Shown: piece after piece, positions 16,503 through 25,343 of the stretch
Layout: every line of letters begins with the position of its first letter
How positions within the stretch are numbered: position 1 is the first letter of the stretch
DNA from: Thermoplasmata archaeon
GTDB taxonomy: Archaea; Thermoplasmatota; Thermoplasmata; Lutacidiplasmatales; UBA184
NCBI GenBank assembly: GCA_021798415.1
Contig: JAJZGO010000002.1
Coordinates: 1 to 64,000, forward strand
Direction of reading: 5' to 3'
DNA length: 64,000 nucleotides
Program-made: the position numbers and the translations under genes
Notes under the pieces: generated by a model
Databases searched by the model: none
What the model was told of the DNA's origin: nothing
What the model saw: the letters and a program-made list of their open reading frames with translations, nothing else

Positions 16503-18494
16503 TTGAGCGAAGGCCCAGGAGTCGTCGACGGGGGAGGCGCGGCCCGGCGGGCGGGCGATGGGGGTACGGAGGCTCGCCTCGAGCTCGCGGGGGGAGTCGT
16601 AGCCTACAACGAAGAGGCCCACATCCAGCGGGCTCTGGAGTCGCTCCTGGCCCAAGACCTTCCGGACGGGGTCCGCTGGGGGCAGATCTGGGTCGTCGCG
16701 AGCGGCTGCACGGACCGAACGGTCGAGATCGCCCGGGGAGTGGCCGCCCGCGACCCGAGGGTCATGGTCGTCGTCGAGCCGGAGCGGACCGGAAAGGCGC
16801 GGGCCCTTCGCGAGATCTTCCACCGCGCCCGGGGCCACGCGGTGGTGCTCCTGAACTCGGACGCCGAGGCGGCGCCGGGAGCCGTAGCCGAACTCCTTCG
16901 GCGCGCACGAGGGCACTCCCCTCCCTACGCCGTCATGGCCCGCCCCGTCGTGTCCCCCGACGCCCCGGGTCGCATGGCCCCGCTACTGCGATTGATGTGG
17001 GACCTCCATCACGAGTTCCATCTCCACCTCGCGTCGGAAGGCGGAGGAGCTCACCTCTCCGACGAGCTTCTCCTCGTCAGCCTCGACCCTCACCCGCCGC
17101 TTCCGGAGGGGATCGTCAACGACGGCTCGTACTTCGGGGTCTGGCTGGCGCAGCACGGAGGGCGACGACTCTACGCGCCCGGGGCCCGCGTGCAGATCGC
17201 GATCCCGACGCGACTCACGGACCACCTCCACCAGCGCCGGCGGATCCACGTCGGGAACTCCCAGGTCACCGCGGCCCTCGGTCGACGGCCGAGCACCCTC
17301 GTGGGACACGCGCGGTCTACGCCGGGCGCGGTGGCGAGGGTGGTCCAGCGATCGGCGCGCCGTCAGACCCGGGGCTGGCGACGGTTCGTGGCGCTGACGG
17401 CCCTCGAGCTCGCGGCGGCTACCCTCTCCTTCTGGGACCGACTGCCCCCGCCGAAGGACCACGTCCGCTGGCAGCGGATCCGACCCCCGGCTCCGCGAAC
17501 CGCCCCTCGCTCGCTCTCGCGCGCTCGTCTCTCGCACAACGCGAGGGGACTGACCGCCCCGCCTCTCGAGCTGCGGGTAGCGACCTTGGTGGACGTGGCG
17601 GCGCGATTCGGGACGGGCATCGCGCTGCCGGACCTCATCTCCCTCCTCCCTCCCGACGGGCCCTTTACGCCGGGGGACACTCGGGGCTGGCTGGAAGGCC
17701 ATCCCAGCCTCGCGCGAGTGGACGGTGACCTGGTCCTTGCCCCACGCGCGACCACGGTCGGGCAGGACGAGCGGCGGACCCGAGGAGAGGCGTCCCTTCG
17801 CCACGCGCTCGGGCTGTTCAACGGACCGCTTCGACCGACCCGCAATTGGGTTCGCTGCGTCTCCGTCACCGGCTCGGTCGCCTACGGCGAGCCGCAGCCG
17901 GAGGACGACCTGGACCTGTTCGTGGTCGTTCGAAAGGGGGCGCTTTGGTGGTTCCTGGGCTACACGTACCTGGCCCTGCGGATCGAGCGGTGGCGTCGGG
18001 GCCGCGGGTTCGGACCGGTCGCGTGCTTCAATTACACGATCGAGGACTCGACGGCCGCCGAGGCACTGACCGAACGCCGTGACTTCCTGACGGCCCGCGA
18101 CGCGCTCTCGGCGAAGCCTATCCTGGGAGCGTCCTACTATCAGGGACTCCTCGCCCGCTGCCCGTGGATGGCCACCGAGATCCCGCGATTGTATGCGGTC
18201 CGCGCTCGACCTTCCGACGACCCCGATTCCCTCCCCGCGCCGATCGCGCTCCGGGTCGCGGACGCGGTCGTCTACCCTCTCCTCGCGACGTACCTTCAAT
18301 TGGCCGGTCTCTGGAGGAACGCGCGGAATCGTTCCAACGAGACCGGGGCCTTCCGGACGGTGACGCGATTGGGACGCATCGCCTTCGTTTCCCGTCGATT
18401 CGAGGCTCTCCGTTCCCAGTACGTGGAAGGGCGCGAGCCGTCGGAGGCATCGACGGGGGTAACGTATCCGTCGGCGCTCCCGTCCGCCCGATGA
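16503..18494 (+). CDS. Glycosyltransferase 2 fused to a minimal nucleotidyltransferase domain
   Basis: A 663-residue two-part protein. Residues about 27-300 are a soluble GT2 domain with GGVVAYNEEAHIQRALESLL, VVASGCTDRT and LLNSDAEA. Residues about 360-425 could be a winged-helix-like linker. From about 450 a nucleotidyltransferase (NTP_transf_2-like) domain shows VTGSVAYGEPQPEDDLDLFV, with the GS and the acidic D-x-D metal motif of the polymerase-beta superfamily. The start is TTG at 16503, with GGAGGG five bases upstream. It is followed by a methyltransferase through an ATGA overlap. Perhaps it makes and transfers a modified glycan; the real nucleotidyltransferase acceptor (sugar, lipid, protein or RNA) is unknown. 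Confidence 0.75.
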   Translation: MSEGPGVVDGGGAARRAGDGGTEARLELAGGVVAYNEEAHIQRALESLLAQDLPDGVRWGQIWVVASGCTDRTVEIARGVAARDPRVMVVVEPERTGKARALREIFHRARGHAVVLLNSDAEAAPGAVAELLRRARGHSPPYAVMARPVVSPDAPGRMAPLLRLMWDLHHEFHLHLASEGGGAHLSDELLLVSLDPHPPLPEGIVNDGSYFGVWLAQHGGRRLYAPGARVQIAIPTRLTDHLHQRRRIHVGNSQVTAALGRRPSTLVGHARSTPGAVARVVQRSARRQTRGWRRFVALTALELAAATLSFWDRLPPPKDHVRWQRIRPPAPRTAPRSLSRARLSHNARGLTAPPLELRVATLVDVAARFGTGIALPDLISLLPPDGPFTPGDTRGWLEGHPSLARVDGDLVLAPRATTVGQDERRTRGEASLRHALGLFNGPLRPTRNWVRCVSVTGSVAYGEPQPEDDLDLFVVVRKGALWWFLGYTYLALRIERWRRGRGFGPVACFNYTIEDSTAAEALTERRDFLTARDALSAKPILGASYYQGLLARCPWMATEIPRLYAVRARPSDDPDSLPAPIALRVADAVVYPLLATYLQLAGLWRNARNRSNETGAFRTVTRLGRIAFVSRRFEALRSQYVEGREPSEASTGVTYPSALPSAR

Positions 18495-19441
18495 CGAACG
18501 GCGACGCGCACGAGTCCGTCAGCGACTACGCGCGGTTCGACTTCGCGGCGCAATGGCGGGGTCGGGAAAGGGTCACCGAGGTGGAGCGGGCGATCGTCTC
18601 GCGCCAGCTGGGCTCGGCGGACCGACGACGGATCCTCGAGCTGGGCACGGGCTTCGGGCGGCTCCTCAGCGCCCTCACCGAGCTCGGCGGAGAGGTCGTC
18701 GCCACCGACTTCGACGTCGAGAGCCTGAACGGTCTGCCCGCGAGAGCCGGGTCGAGTCGGCCCCTGCGCGTCGCGGCGAACATCTACCACCTGCCGTTCG
18801 TGGACGGGGCGTTCACGAGCGCGTCGATGGTCCGGGTCTACCACCACCTCTCGGATCCGGTGGCCGCCCTGGCCGAGGTCGGCCGCGTCCTCCGGGGCGG
18901 AGGCCGATTCCTCGTCTCGTACAACCCGAAGCCCACGCTCGGGACGCTCGTCAACGACATCCAACGCGCGATCCATCCGTCCCCCCGCACGCGATTCCGG
19001 TCGACCACGTTCGCCCGAGGGCCCGTCACGCTCGACCCCGAACCGTTCCCGGTGTACGTCGCGAGCCGCCGCGAGTTCGAGCGGACCGTACGGGCGGTCG
19101 GGTTCCGGCCGGTCAGCGAGGTCGTCTCGGGCCTGGAGGAGTACTACCTGATGCGACGCGTCCCCGCGGGCGTGTTCGTCCGGCTCGGGAGCGCCCTCGG
19201 CCGGGCGCCGGCCTTTCCCGCCCGGTTCGCCGTGCTGGAAAAGGACCAACGGCCCGGAGCGTCGCTCCCCGACCTCGAACGGATCCTCGCGTGTCCTCGA
19301 TGCCGGACTCCGTTCTCCCCCGGGAGCGGCGATGGCCCACCGGTCTCTTGTGCGTGCGGGTATCGGGGAACGATCCGGGGAGCCGTCCTCGACCTCCGCT
19401 ATGTCCCCGAGGGGGTCCGGCGGTGGGAGGCCCCGACGTGA
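18491..19441 (+). CDS. Class I SAM methyltransferase with C-terminal zinc ribbon
   Basis: A 316-residue protein. SAM-binding motif I is ILELGTGFGRLLSAL at about residues 48-62. The acidic residue of motif II is in VVATDFD, and the post-motif helix lies near VRVYHHLSDPVAALAEVGRVL. A C-terminal Trm112-like zinc ribbon follows at about 265-300 (CPRCRTPF, then SCACGYRG). Methyltransferases of this layout occur in glycan and lipid modification clusters. It starts on an ATG overlapping the stop of the glycosyltransferase-nucleotidyltransferase gene, so the products probably act on the same material. Confidence 0.8.
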   Translation: MTNGDAHESVSDYARFDFAAQWRGRERVTEVERAIVSRQLGSADRRRILELGTGFGRLLSALTELGGEVVATDFDVESLNGLPARAGSSRPLRVAANIYHLPFVDGAFTSASMVRVYHHLSDPVAALAEVGRVLRGGGRFLVSYNPKPTLGTLVNDIQRAIHPSPRTRFRSTTFARGPVTLDPEPFPVYVASRREFERTVRAVGFRPVSEVVSGLEEYYLMRRVPAGVFVRLGSALGRAPAFPARFAVLEKDQRPGASLPDLERILACPRCRTPFSPGSGDGPPVSCACGYRGTIRGAVLDLRYVPEGVRRWEAPT

Positions 19442-19665
19442 GCGGGACCCCGGAAGCCGGGCCCGGCGGCCGCCTCGGACGCGGGCCGTCGAGCCCCGAA
19501 CGCACGAGCAGTTCCTGGGGAGGGAGCTCTACGGCCATCTCTCCTCTCTCCCCCACTTGGGGATCGAGGTCACACGTCCAGGGTAAGCCGGAAGTTTGCC
19601 CAACTTGTCACAAGACGGAAAACTTGGCGACGGCCACCAACTCCTCGGGCGGGTCGGAGCACTGA
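19438..19665 (+). CDS. Small Cys-motif protein, possibly with compensating frameshifts
   Basis: A 75-residue open frame starting on a GTG that overlaps the methyltransferase stop (GTGA). The beginning (about 25 residues) and the end (KPEVCPTCHKTENLATATN) look coding. The middle is better in the next frame, where it reads EQFLGRELYGHLSSLPHLGI with high GC at third positions. One change near 19500 and an extra T near 19585 would restore a single zinc-motif (CPTC) protein. The 3' part is AT-richer and includes a perfect CTTGTcACAAG palindrome at 19604-19614. Function unknown. Confidence 0.35.
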   Translation: MSGTPEAGPGGRLGRGPSSPERTSSSWGGSSTAISPLSPTWGSRSHVQGKPEVCPTCHKTENLATATNSSGGSEH

Positions 19666-19847
19666 AGCGCCGAGTCGAGCGCCTCGGCGACGTGCCCTCG
19701 GCGGCTCTATGCCATGACGACAACCGCGTGCGAAGCCGGGGGAATGGCCGGGACGGCCCGGCATCGGGCTCGGGGCCTGCCGGAGCGTCCGGGAAGTCCG
19801 CCTCCCGGGACTCCAACGGAGGAGAGGGGAGGACCTTCGAAACTCAG

Positions 19848-21047
19848 TTACGCCCCTCCGTTCCCAGTCGAGGGGGCCCGGGGCGAGACTTCCCGAAAGA
19901 GCTGAACGTATTCCGCCGCCACGACCGACCAATCGAACCGGGCGGCACGCTCGCGCCCTGCGGCGCCGAAGCGCACCCGAAGCTCCGGGTCCGCGAGGAC
20001 GGTCCGGATCCCCTCGGCGAGCGCCGCGGGATCCTCGGGAGGCACCAGTAGGCCGCTCCTTCCCTCCTCCACGGCCTCGGGGACGCCTCCGACCCGCGTG
20101 GCCACGACCGGTAGCCCGGCCGCCATTGCCTCGAGCACGACCACGGGAAAGGAATCGAATCGTGAGGGGAGCACGAGGAGCTCCGCGGAGGCGTACTCCT
20201 CGACGAGGCGCTCGCGCGAGACGGCGCCCAGCGCCTCCATGCGGTCCGATACCCCGAGCGATCGGGCCAACGCCAGCGTGGAGTCGAGACCCCCCCAGTC
20301 CGCCCCGACCAATCGGAGGCGGGAACGGAACCCTCGAGGGACCTTGGCGAACGCCCGTACGAGAGTCCCGAGGCCCTTCTGCTGGGCGCTGAGTCGGCCC
20401 ACGAATAGTATCACCGGCTCCTCCGCAGGTTTCAAGCGCGCCGGCAACGCTGCGAACTCTCCGACATCGATCCCGGGCGGGATCACACGGATCCGCTCGC
20501 GAGGAGCCCCGAGGCCGGCGAGCCAATCCCGCTCGAGGCGGCTTAGGGCCACGATCCGGTCCGCACTTCGGACGGAGGTTCGAACCACGTATCGGGACCA
20601 GACCCTGGCGACCGGAGTTCCGGACCCGGGGTCCGAGTGCGTCGTGACGACGAGCGGAGTTCCTCGAAGTGCCTGGGTGAGCGCGCCGACCCACAGAGGA
20701 AAGTGACCGAACGCGTGGGCGTGCACGACATCAACGGGCGAGCGGAGCGCGTCGAGGACCATCCCGGGCACGACGACACCGGAACCGTGAGGCATCGGGG
20801 CCGCGAGATACGCCCGATGTCTTCGAACCGCGACCGGGCCCGAGCCCGGAGAGAACTGACCGCGGGTCATGGGCTGGTCGCGCGCAAGGTCCGAGGTGGA
20901 GACCTCTACGCGGGCCCCTGCGCTCGTGAGTTCCTTCGCAAGCCGCTCCACATACCGTTCCACGCCCCCGAGGGCCGGGGCGAACCGTTGGGTGAGCTCG
21001 AGGACGCGCAACCCGGCGAGCGGTCCCCGAGCCCCGTACCCGTTCAC
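19848..21047 (-). CDS. GT4-type (GT-B fold) glycosyltransferase
   Basis: A 399-residue family 4 glycosyltransferase that uses a nucleotide-activated sugar. The N-terminal acceptor half shows PALGGVERYVERLA; the C-terminal donor half shows ILFVGRLSAQQKGLGTLVRA, then LVLPSRFDSFPVVVLEAMA with the E-x7-E-type motif, and GLPVVATRVGGVPE. The GTG at 21047 is chosen because it opens immediately before the conserved N-terminal strand (LRVLELTQRFAP) and lies 20 bp after the stop of the upstream membrane protein, implying a two-gene operon. Acceptor unknown; a role in lipid-linked or S-layer glycan assembly is likely from context. Confidence 0.85.
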   Translation of the reverse strand: MNGYGARGPLAGLRVLELTQRFAPALGGVERYVERLAKELTSAGARVEVSTSDLARDQPMTRGQFSPGSGPVAVRRHRAYLAAPMPHGSGVVVPGMVLDALRSPVDVVHAHAFGHFPLWVGALTQALRGTPLVVTTHSDPGSGTPVARVWSRYVVRTSVRSADRIVALSRLERDWLAGLGAPRERIRVIPPGIDVGEFAALPARLKPAEEPVILFVGRLSAQQKGLGTLVRAFAKVPRGFRSRLRLVGADWGGLDSTLALARSLGVSDRMEALGAVSRERLVEEYASAELLVLPSRFDSFPVVVLEAMAAGLPVVATRVGGVPEAVEEGRSGLLVPPEDPAALAEGIRTVLADPELRVRFGAAGRERAARFDWSVVAAEYVQLFREVSPRAPSTGNGGA

Positions 21048-21067
21048 GGCCCTGCCTTCGGGGGGGC

Positions 21068-22396
21068 TCAAGGTCGAGCCCGGGACCCCACGACGAAGAT
21101 CCACGGGCGGGGATGGCCTTCGTCTCGGTAGATGGCAACGATCCACTGGACCAGCGTGACGGTCACCATGACGGCAAGGGCCGCGAGCGCGAAAGTCCGG
21201 GCCGCTCCCCAACCGCCGCTCTGATCGATCGACGTGGTGAAGGTGAGAATCCCCGGGTCGGCCGGGGCAAGAAAGCGCATCCCAAGATCGTTGTTCACCA
21301 GCAGGTATAGCATGGAAAGGGCCACCGTGAACCACAGAAGTGCCCTCCGACCGGGGTGGAAGGTCGCGGCGTCCAGAGCAGCCGGAGCGAACAGGAAGAG
21401 CATGTACTGCTCGTAGAGACCCCACCGAAGCAAGAGAAAGGCGGTGACGATCAGCATCAGGGCTCGAAGCTCCGACCGGGCGTCGTTTTCGCTCACCCAT
21501 CTCGCCGCGGCCCATCCGGCGACGATCACGCCGGGTATCCAGGCGTACTGGACCAGGGTGTAGAAGCCGGGCACGAGGGAGAGGACGGAGACCACGTAGG
21601 GTAGGCTGAGGAGGAAGGCGAGGTTCATGCCGAGCCCTCCGCCGTGAACTTGGGAGCCGGACACGGGTCCGAGGAATGCGATCGACCACCCTTCGGCGGC
21701 GAAGGCGAGTGCGGTGAGCGCGGCCGGCACTGCGAGCGCGGTCAGCATCGCGAGGCGACGGAAGCGGCGCTCGCGCAGGAACTCGAGAGGCAGGAAGATG
21801 ACGGTGACCCACTTCGCGAAAATCCCGATGCCGTAGAGAACGTTCCGCGACAACGACCCTCGGAACCACAGCGTGCCGAGGAGCACCAGAACTACGATCG
21901 AGTCGAACTGCCCCCAAATCGCCGTGATGATTACCGCATACGAGAAGAACGACCAGAAGACGAGGAGACCCAGAGCGGCCCGCTCGTCGAACGCCCATCG
22001 AAGGGCGAGCCGGTAGAGAATGTAGGCGGTCCCGACGTCCGCCAGGATCCCGGGTTGCTTCAGAAGGAAGTAGAGGACGAAGCGGTTCCCTCCACCGACG
22101 AAGTCCCACAGCCGGTAGAGCCCTCCGAGCGTCAGCGGCCACAACGGCAGGTACGACGCCGAGGAGATGCTCGCCGAAGTGTAGGAGAAGCTGACACCGG
22201 GGACCGCGGGCAAGAACCCGTTGTACGGGTTCGCCCCTCGGGAGACCTGGTAGCCGGTTCGGATCCAAACCTCGAAGTCGTAGGGGTGTCCCGTCCAGAA
22301 CGAGAACAGCTCTCGCAGGAGCAGGCCCCCTAGGAGGAACGTCCCAGCCCTCGAGGAGAGAGCCCGAGCTAGTGCGGGAACGGGACCAGATGGCAT
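21068..22396 (-). CDS. Multi-spanning GT-C (GT87-like) mannosyltransferase-type protein
   Basis: A 442-residue membrane protein with about ten helices. An early extracytoplasmic acidic motif, HPYDFEVWIRTGY followed by GANPYNGF, matches the D-x-x-x-Y and G-x-NPY pattern of DUF2029/GT87 polyprenol-phosphate-sugar transferases. Such enzymes use lipid-linked sugar donors on the outer face of the membrane. A CTATTTGG element about 28 bp upstream of the ATG supports the start and a leaderless transcript. GC drops clearly here (31 of 60 in one counted line), as expected of a surface-glycan gene that may have been transferred. It is co-transcribed with the GT4 gene. Confidence 0.75.
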   Translation of the reverse strand: MPSGPVPALARALSSRAGTFLLGGLLLRELFSFWTGHPYDFEVWIRTGYQVSRGANPYNGFLPAVPGVSFSYTSASISSASYLPLWPLTLGGLYRLWDFVGGGNRFVLYFLLKQPGILADVGTAYILYRLALRWAFDERAALGLLVFWSFFSYAVIITAIWGQFDSIVVLVLLGTLWFRGSLSRNVLYGIGIFAKWVTVIFLPLEFLRERRFRRLAMLTALAVPAALTALAFAAEGWSIAFLGPVSGSQVHGGGLGMNLAFLLSLPYVVSVLSLVPGFYTLVQYAWIPGVIVAGWAAARWVSENDARSELRALMLIVTAFLLLRWGLYEQYMLFLFAPAALDAATFHPGRRALLWFTVALSMLYLLVNNDLGMRFLAPADPGILTFTTSIDQSGGWGAARTFALAALAVMVTVTLVQWIVAIYRDEGHPRPWIFVVGSRARP

Positions 22397-22498
22397 CGGC
22401 TGGGAGACGGAACCCGGGGGCGGCCAAATAGCCCTCGGTAACGCGGCGGAGCATCCCGCGTCTTCGTCCGCTCACGGCGAAGCGCGGGGCGACGACCT

Positions 22499-23671
22499 CT
22501 AGAGTCGAGTGTACAACAGCGACACCCACTCGGAGGCCGCCCAGGAGTACCGCCGGTCCGCCAGGAAGGCATCCCATCGACGGACTTTCTCCGAGCCGCT
22601 CTTCCCGAGGAGCCGGACGATGCGGTCGGAGTCGAACGGCGGGGCGAGGACCGATACGGAACCGGTCGAGCTCCGGCGGAATCCTTCCGAGAGGGCGCGG
22701 TCCCACTCCCGCGGGGTCCGCAGGTGCAGCGCGAGCGGATAGCGGATTCCGCCGGGAGGGACTTCGTGGCGGGTGCGATTGATGGCCGCGCGGGGGCGAC
22801 CGAGGGCGAGGTCCCAGAAGAACGGGACCACGCCGGGCCGATTGAGCGAGGTGAACAGGAGCTTGCCGCCGGGGCGGAGGAGCCTCCGGAGGGCCGCCAC
22901 TCCTACGTCCGGTTCGAGATTGAACGCTCCGAACGCCGAGAATGCCGCCGCGAAGTTTCCGTCCGGGATGTCTCGGAGGTCGGTTTCCAGGTCGGCGAGT
23001 CTCGCGGTTCGAGTCTCGAGCCGGTCCCCGTAGCCGCGTCGGTCGGCGGAAAGCCGCAAACGATCGAGCATGCCCTCCGAGAGATCGATCGCGGTGACCC
23101 GATGTCCGGCCGCGAGCAGAGGGAGCGTGTGGTAACCCGTGCCGGAGCCGATCTCGAGGATGGGATCGGAGCCCGAGAGCGAACTCGTGGCGATCGCGAC
23201 AACCCGGTCCTTCAGGTAGCGATCGATTGGCTTCCGGGCCAGGGCCCCATCGTATCCCCAAGACACCGCATCAAACTCGCCGCGGATCCGGTCGGCCGTG
23301 GTCGAGGTTCTCGGTGCCACACCGGAGAAAACCTGGAGCGCCTCGCGCATCCTGTCGAAATGCTCCGTCCAGACGACCGCTCCGTACTTGGATTCAAACA
23401 GACTCCGGATCTGCTCGAGAGCTTCCGGACTACGGACGATCGCCACCAGCGAGGACATCTCCCGTCCGTTCGGGAAACGGATCCGGCATCCTCCCTCGCG
23501 AACCGCCGCCGAAAACCACGCCGCGGGCGAATCGCTCGGTATCACGTAGACGGAGTCGGCGTCCTCCACGAACAGCAGAGGCACCGACGGGCCGGTCCCC
23601 GCCGTGAGGAGAAGATGGTCACGGGGGTCCGCTCGCGGGCGGTCCTCACCACCGGTGCCGGCCCGGTTCAC
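22499..23671 (-). CDS. Class I SAM methyltransferase with an extra N-terminal domain
   Basis: A 390-residue protein. The C-terminal two-thirds is a SAM methyltransferase: DPILEIGSGTGYHTLPLLAA (motif I), VTAIDLSEGML (motif II) and ALRRLLRPGGKLLFTSLNRP. The N-terminal part, about 110 residues (HLLLTAGTGPSVPLLFVEDA, then VIPSDSPAAWFSAAVREGG), recalls split-barrel deazaflavin-dependent reductases of the Ddn type; this is a weak call. The GTG at 23671 is set by a GTGA overlap with the preceding small gene. Possibly lipid or quinone modification; the substrate is unknown. Confidence 0.65.
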   Translation of the reverse strand: MNRAGTGGEDRPRADPRDHLLLTAGTGPSVPLLFVEDADSVYVIPSDSPAAWFSAAVREGGCRIRFPNGREMSSLVAIVRSPEALEQIRSLFESKYGAVVWTEHFDRMREALQVFSGVAPRTSTTADRIRGEFDAVSWGYDGALARKPIDRYLKDRVVAIATSSLSGSDPILEIGSGTGYHTLPLLAAGHRVTAIDLSEGMLDRLRLSADRRGYGDRLETRTARLADLETDLRDIPDGNFAAAFSAFGAFNLEPDVGVAALRRLLRPGGKLLFTSLNRPGVVPFFWDLALGRPRAAINRTRHEVPPGGIRYPLALHLRTPREWDRALSEGFRRSSTGSVSVLAPPFDSDRIVRLLGKSGSEKVRRWDAFLADRRYSWAASEWVSLLYTRL

Positions 23672-23895
23672 GGTCCGTGAGGGTAGAGCTCCGAGATGAG
23701 CGAAAGGACCTTCGGCGTGCTGTACCCGGCCCGCGCGACGACCCGGTCGCGGGTCCGGATCTTCTTTAGCCCGATGAACCGCTTCGACGCGATGAAGAGA
23801 TAGGAATAGGTCTTCATCGTGACCGCGAAAATCGCCCCCTGGGGCTCGAGCAGGACCTTGATCGTCCGTCGCTCGGAGATCCAACGGGGCGGCAC
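23668..23895 (-). CDS. Small basic protein upstream of the methyltransferase
   Basis: About 75 residues from a GTG at 23895, ending LISELYPHGP with a stop overlapping the next gene's GTG. A TTTAT box on the minus strand (plus-strand ATAAA at 23921-23925) lies 28 bp upstream of this GTG, fitting a leaderless message. An ATG at 23817 is an alternative start. The sequence has one hydrophobic stretch (GAIFAVTMKTYSYLFIA) then basic residues; no family is recognised. It may be the N-terminal part of the neighbouring protein's function, separated into its own frame. Confidence 0.5.
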   Translation of the reverse strand: MPPRWISERRTIKVLLEPQGAIFAVTMKTYSYLFIASKRFIGLKKIRTRDRVVARAGYSTPKVLSLISELYPHGP

Positions 23896-24273
23896 GCTTT
23901 GTGGGACCGCTTCCCAAGAGATAAAGTTGAAGGGGAGGGCCGGGTCGCATCCCCGAGCCACGCAGGAGCGGCCCCCGGAGGGAGGACGCTCCGATCGGGT
24001 CCTCGAAGCCGTGTGCAGAGCGACGATGCGCGGGCCCGGCTTCGGTTGACCGGACCTTCGCGCATGGACCGTGAAAAGTACCTCGTCCGGCTATTCGTCG
24101 ATGACGACTTCGAGCCCACTCCATCCAGTTCGCCGCGTGCTTCGTTCGGTCGACCCCACCGACCCGCAGTCCAACGGACCCCCCCCTCGCTCGACGGCGG
24201 ACGACGGAGCGCGGGCCGGAGCGCGACCATGCTCCCGACGAATATTTGACACACGGACGCCGTAGGGAGAGCC
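23896..24273. other. Divergent intergenic region
   Basis: Contains the minus-strand TTTAT box noted above and, on the plus strand, AATATTTGA at about 24239-24247, some 30 bp before the gene at 24274. A 61-codon plus-strand frame (24064-24249, starting MDREKYLVRLFVDDDF) has a protein-like first third but then becomes Pro/Ser/Arg-rich. I do not call it a gene. Confidence 0.5.
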
Positions 24274-24657
24274 ATGGCGCGACCGATCGCGGCCGGGGCG
24301 CTCACGATCCTCGGCGGGCTCTTCATCATGGCGGGCGGTGCGGTCCTCGCGTTCATCGGGGGCGTCCTCGCGGCCGTCCTGGGCGTCTTCAGCGGCCTCT
24401 TCCTCCTCGGGCTGGTGGTCGGGTTCCTCACGTTTCTCGTGGGGATCCTGATGCTCGCGCTCCCGTCGGCCCACACACTCCTCGGGATCGTGGTCATCCT
24501 GTTCGCCTTTGTGAGCATCCCGTTCGCGTTCGGTGGCCTGATCGTGGGGTTCTTCCTTGCGCTGACCGGCGGGATCCTGGCCGTCGCCTGGCATCCTCCG
24601 CAACCTTCCCCCGCGATCACGGTCGAGGGACGGGTGGTCTCCCCGCCGGCCCCGTAG
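24274..24657 (+). CDS. Small four-helix membrane protein
   Basis: A 127-residue, very hydrophobic protein with four transmembrane segments (about 5-30, 32-52, 55-75 and 78-105) and a short Pro-rich tail. It resembles small archaeal and actinobacterial DUF-type integral membrane proteins, but I cannot assign one. The ATG is about 30 bp from an AATATTTGA promoter element. Single-gene unit ahead of the coxG-like gene; no functional inference is possible. Confidence 0.7.
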   Translation: MARPIAAGALTILGGLFIMAGGAVLAFIGGVLAAVLGVFSGLFLLGLVVGFLTFLVGILMLALPSAHTLLGIVVILFAFVSIPFAFGGLIVGFFLALTGGILAVAWHPPQPSPAITVEGRVVSPPAP

Positions 24658-24816
24658 GCCGGTCGCGAGTTCCGCGCCCTGCCCGGCCTCTAGCCCCCGC
24701 CTCGGCGACCGACCCGGGTCGGGGGAGTTCGCTCGCGGGGTTCGGGTCGAGCGTCAAGGAAGCCTCATCTTCCGGCGAGATTGTCTTTCGGGACCAGATA
24801 CGGTGCGGGAGGTCCG

Positions 24817-25263
24817 GTGATCGTCGAGGGGAGCTTCCAAGTGCGTCGGGACCGTGAGAGCGTCTTCGCCTTCTTCACGGACGCTCGCGAGCTCATCGGT
24901 TGTCTCGATGACCCCCATACGGTCGAGGTTGCCGACCGGACGCACTTCTCCGGCACCGTGACCACGGGCGTCGCGTTCATCCGCGGCACGTTCCGCTTCT
25001 CGGGCGAGTACCGGGGCCTGGAGCGCCCCAGCCGCGTCGTCGCGGCCATCCACGGGGCGGGTCTCGGCAGCGGCCTCGACGCGACCCTCGCGACGGGCCT
25101 CGACGAGTCGAACGGGGTCACGACAGTGCGGTGGACCGCCGACCTTGCGTTCTCGGGTCCTCTCGCCACGGTCGGGGACCGCATCGTCCGCTCGACGGTC
25201 GACAAGAAGACGATGGGGCTCTTCGACCGGGCCCGCCAGCGGCTCGAGGCCAGTCCCCCGTAG
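24817..25263 (+). CDS. coxG: CoxG-family (SRPBCC) carbon monoxide dehydrogenase accessory protein
   Basis: A 148-residue START/SRPBCC-fold protein matching the CoxG family: IVEGSFQVRRDRESVFAFFT, RTHFSGTVTTGVAFIRGTFR, and a closing amphipathic helix. In bacterial carboxydotrophs CoxG helps attach CO dehydrogenase to the membrane so that electrons reach the quinone pool. The GTG at 24817 (GGAGGT just upstream) gives the usual family N-terminus; a TTG at 24781 would add 12 residues. The coxMSL genes are 7 kb downstream, and xdhC, coxE and coxD lie between. Family assignment is good, the specific role is inferred. Confidence 0.75.
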   Translation: MIVEGSFQVRRDRESVFAFFTDARELIGCLDDPHTVEVADRTHFSGTVTTGVAFIRGTFRFSGEYRGLERPSRVVAAIHGAGLGSGLDATLATGLDESNGVTTVRWTADLAFSGPLATVGDRIVRSTVDKKTMGLFDRARQRLEASPP

Positions 25264-25343
25264 AGGGGGGTCGGCCGCGCATCGCAGCCGGTCACCGCAG
25301 GCTTCTTGCGGACGGCCGGTGTGTGGGCCGGCGCAGGCCCCCC

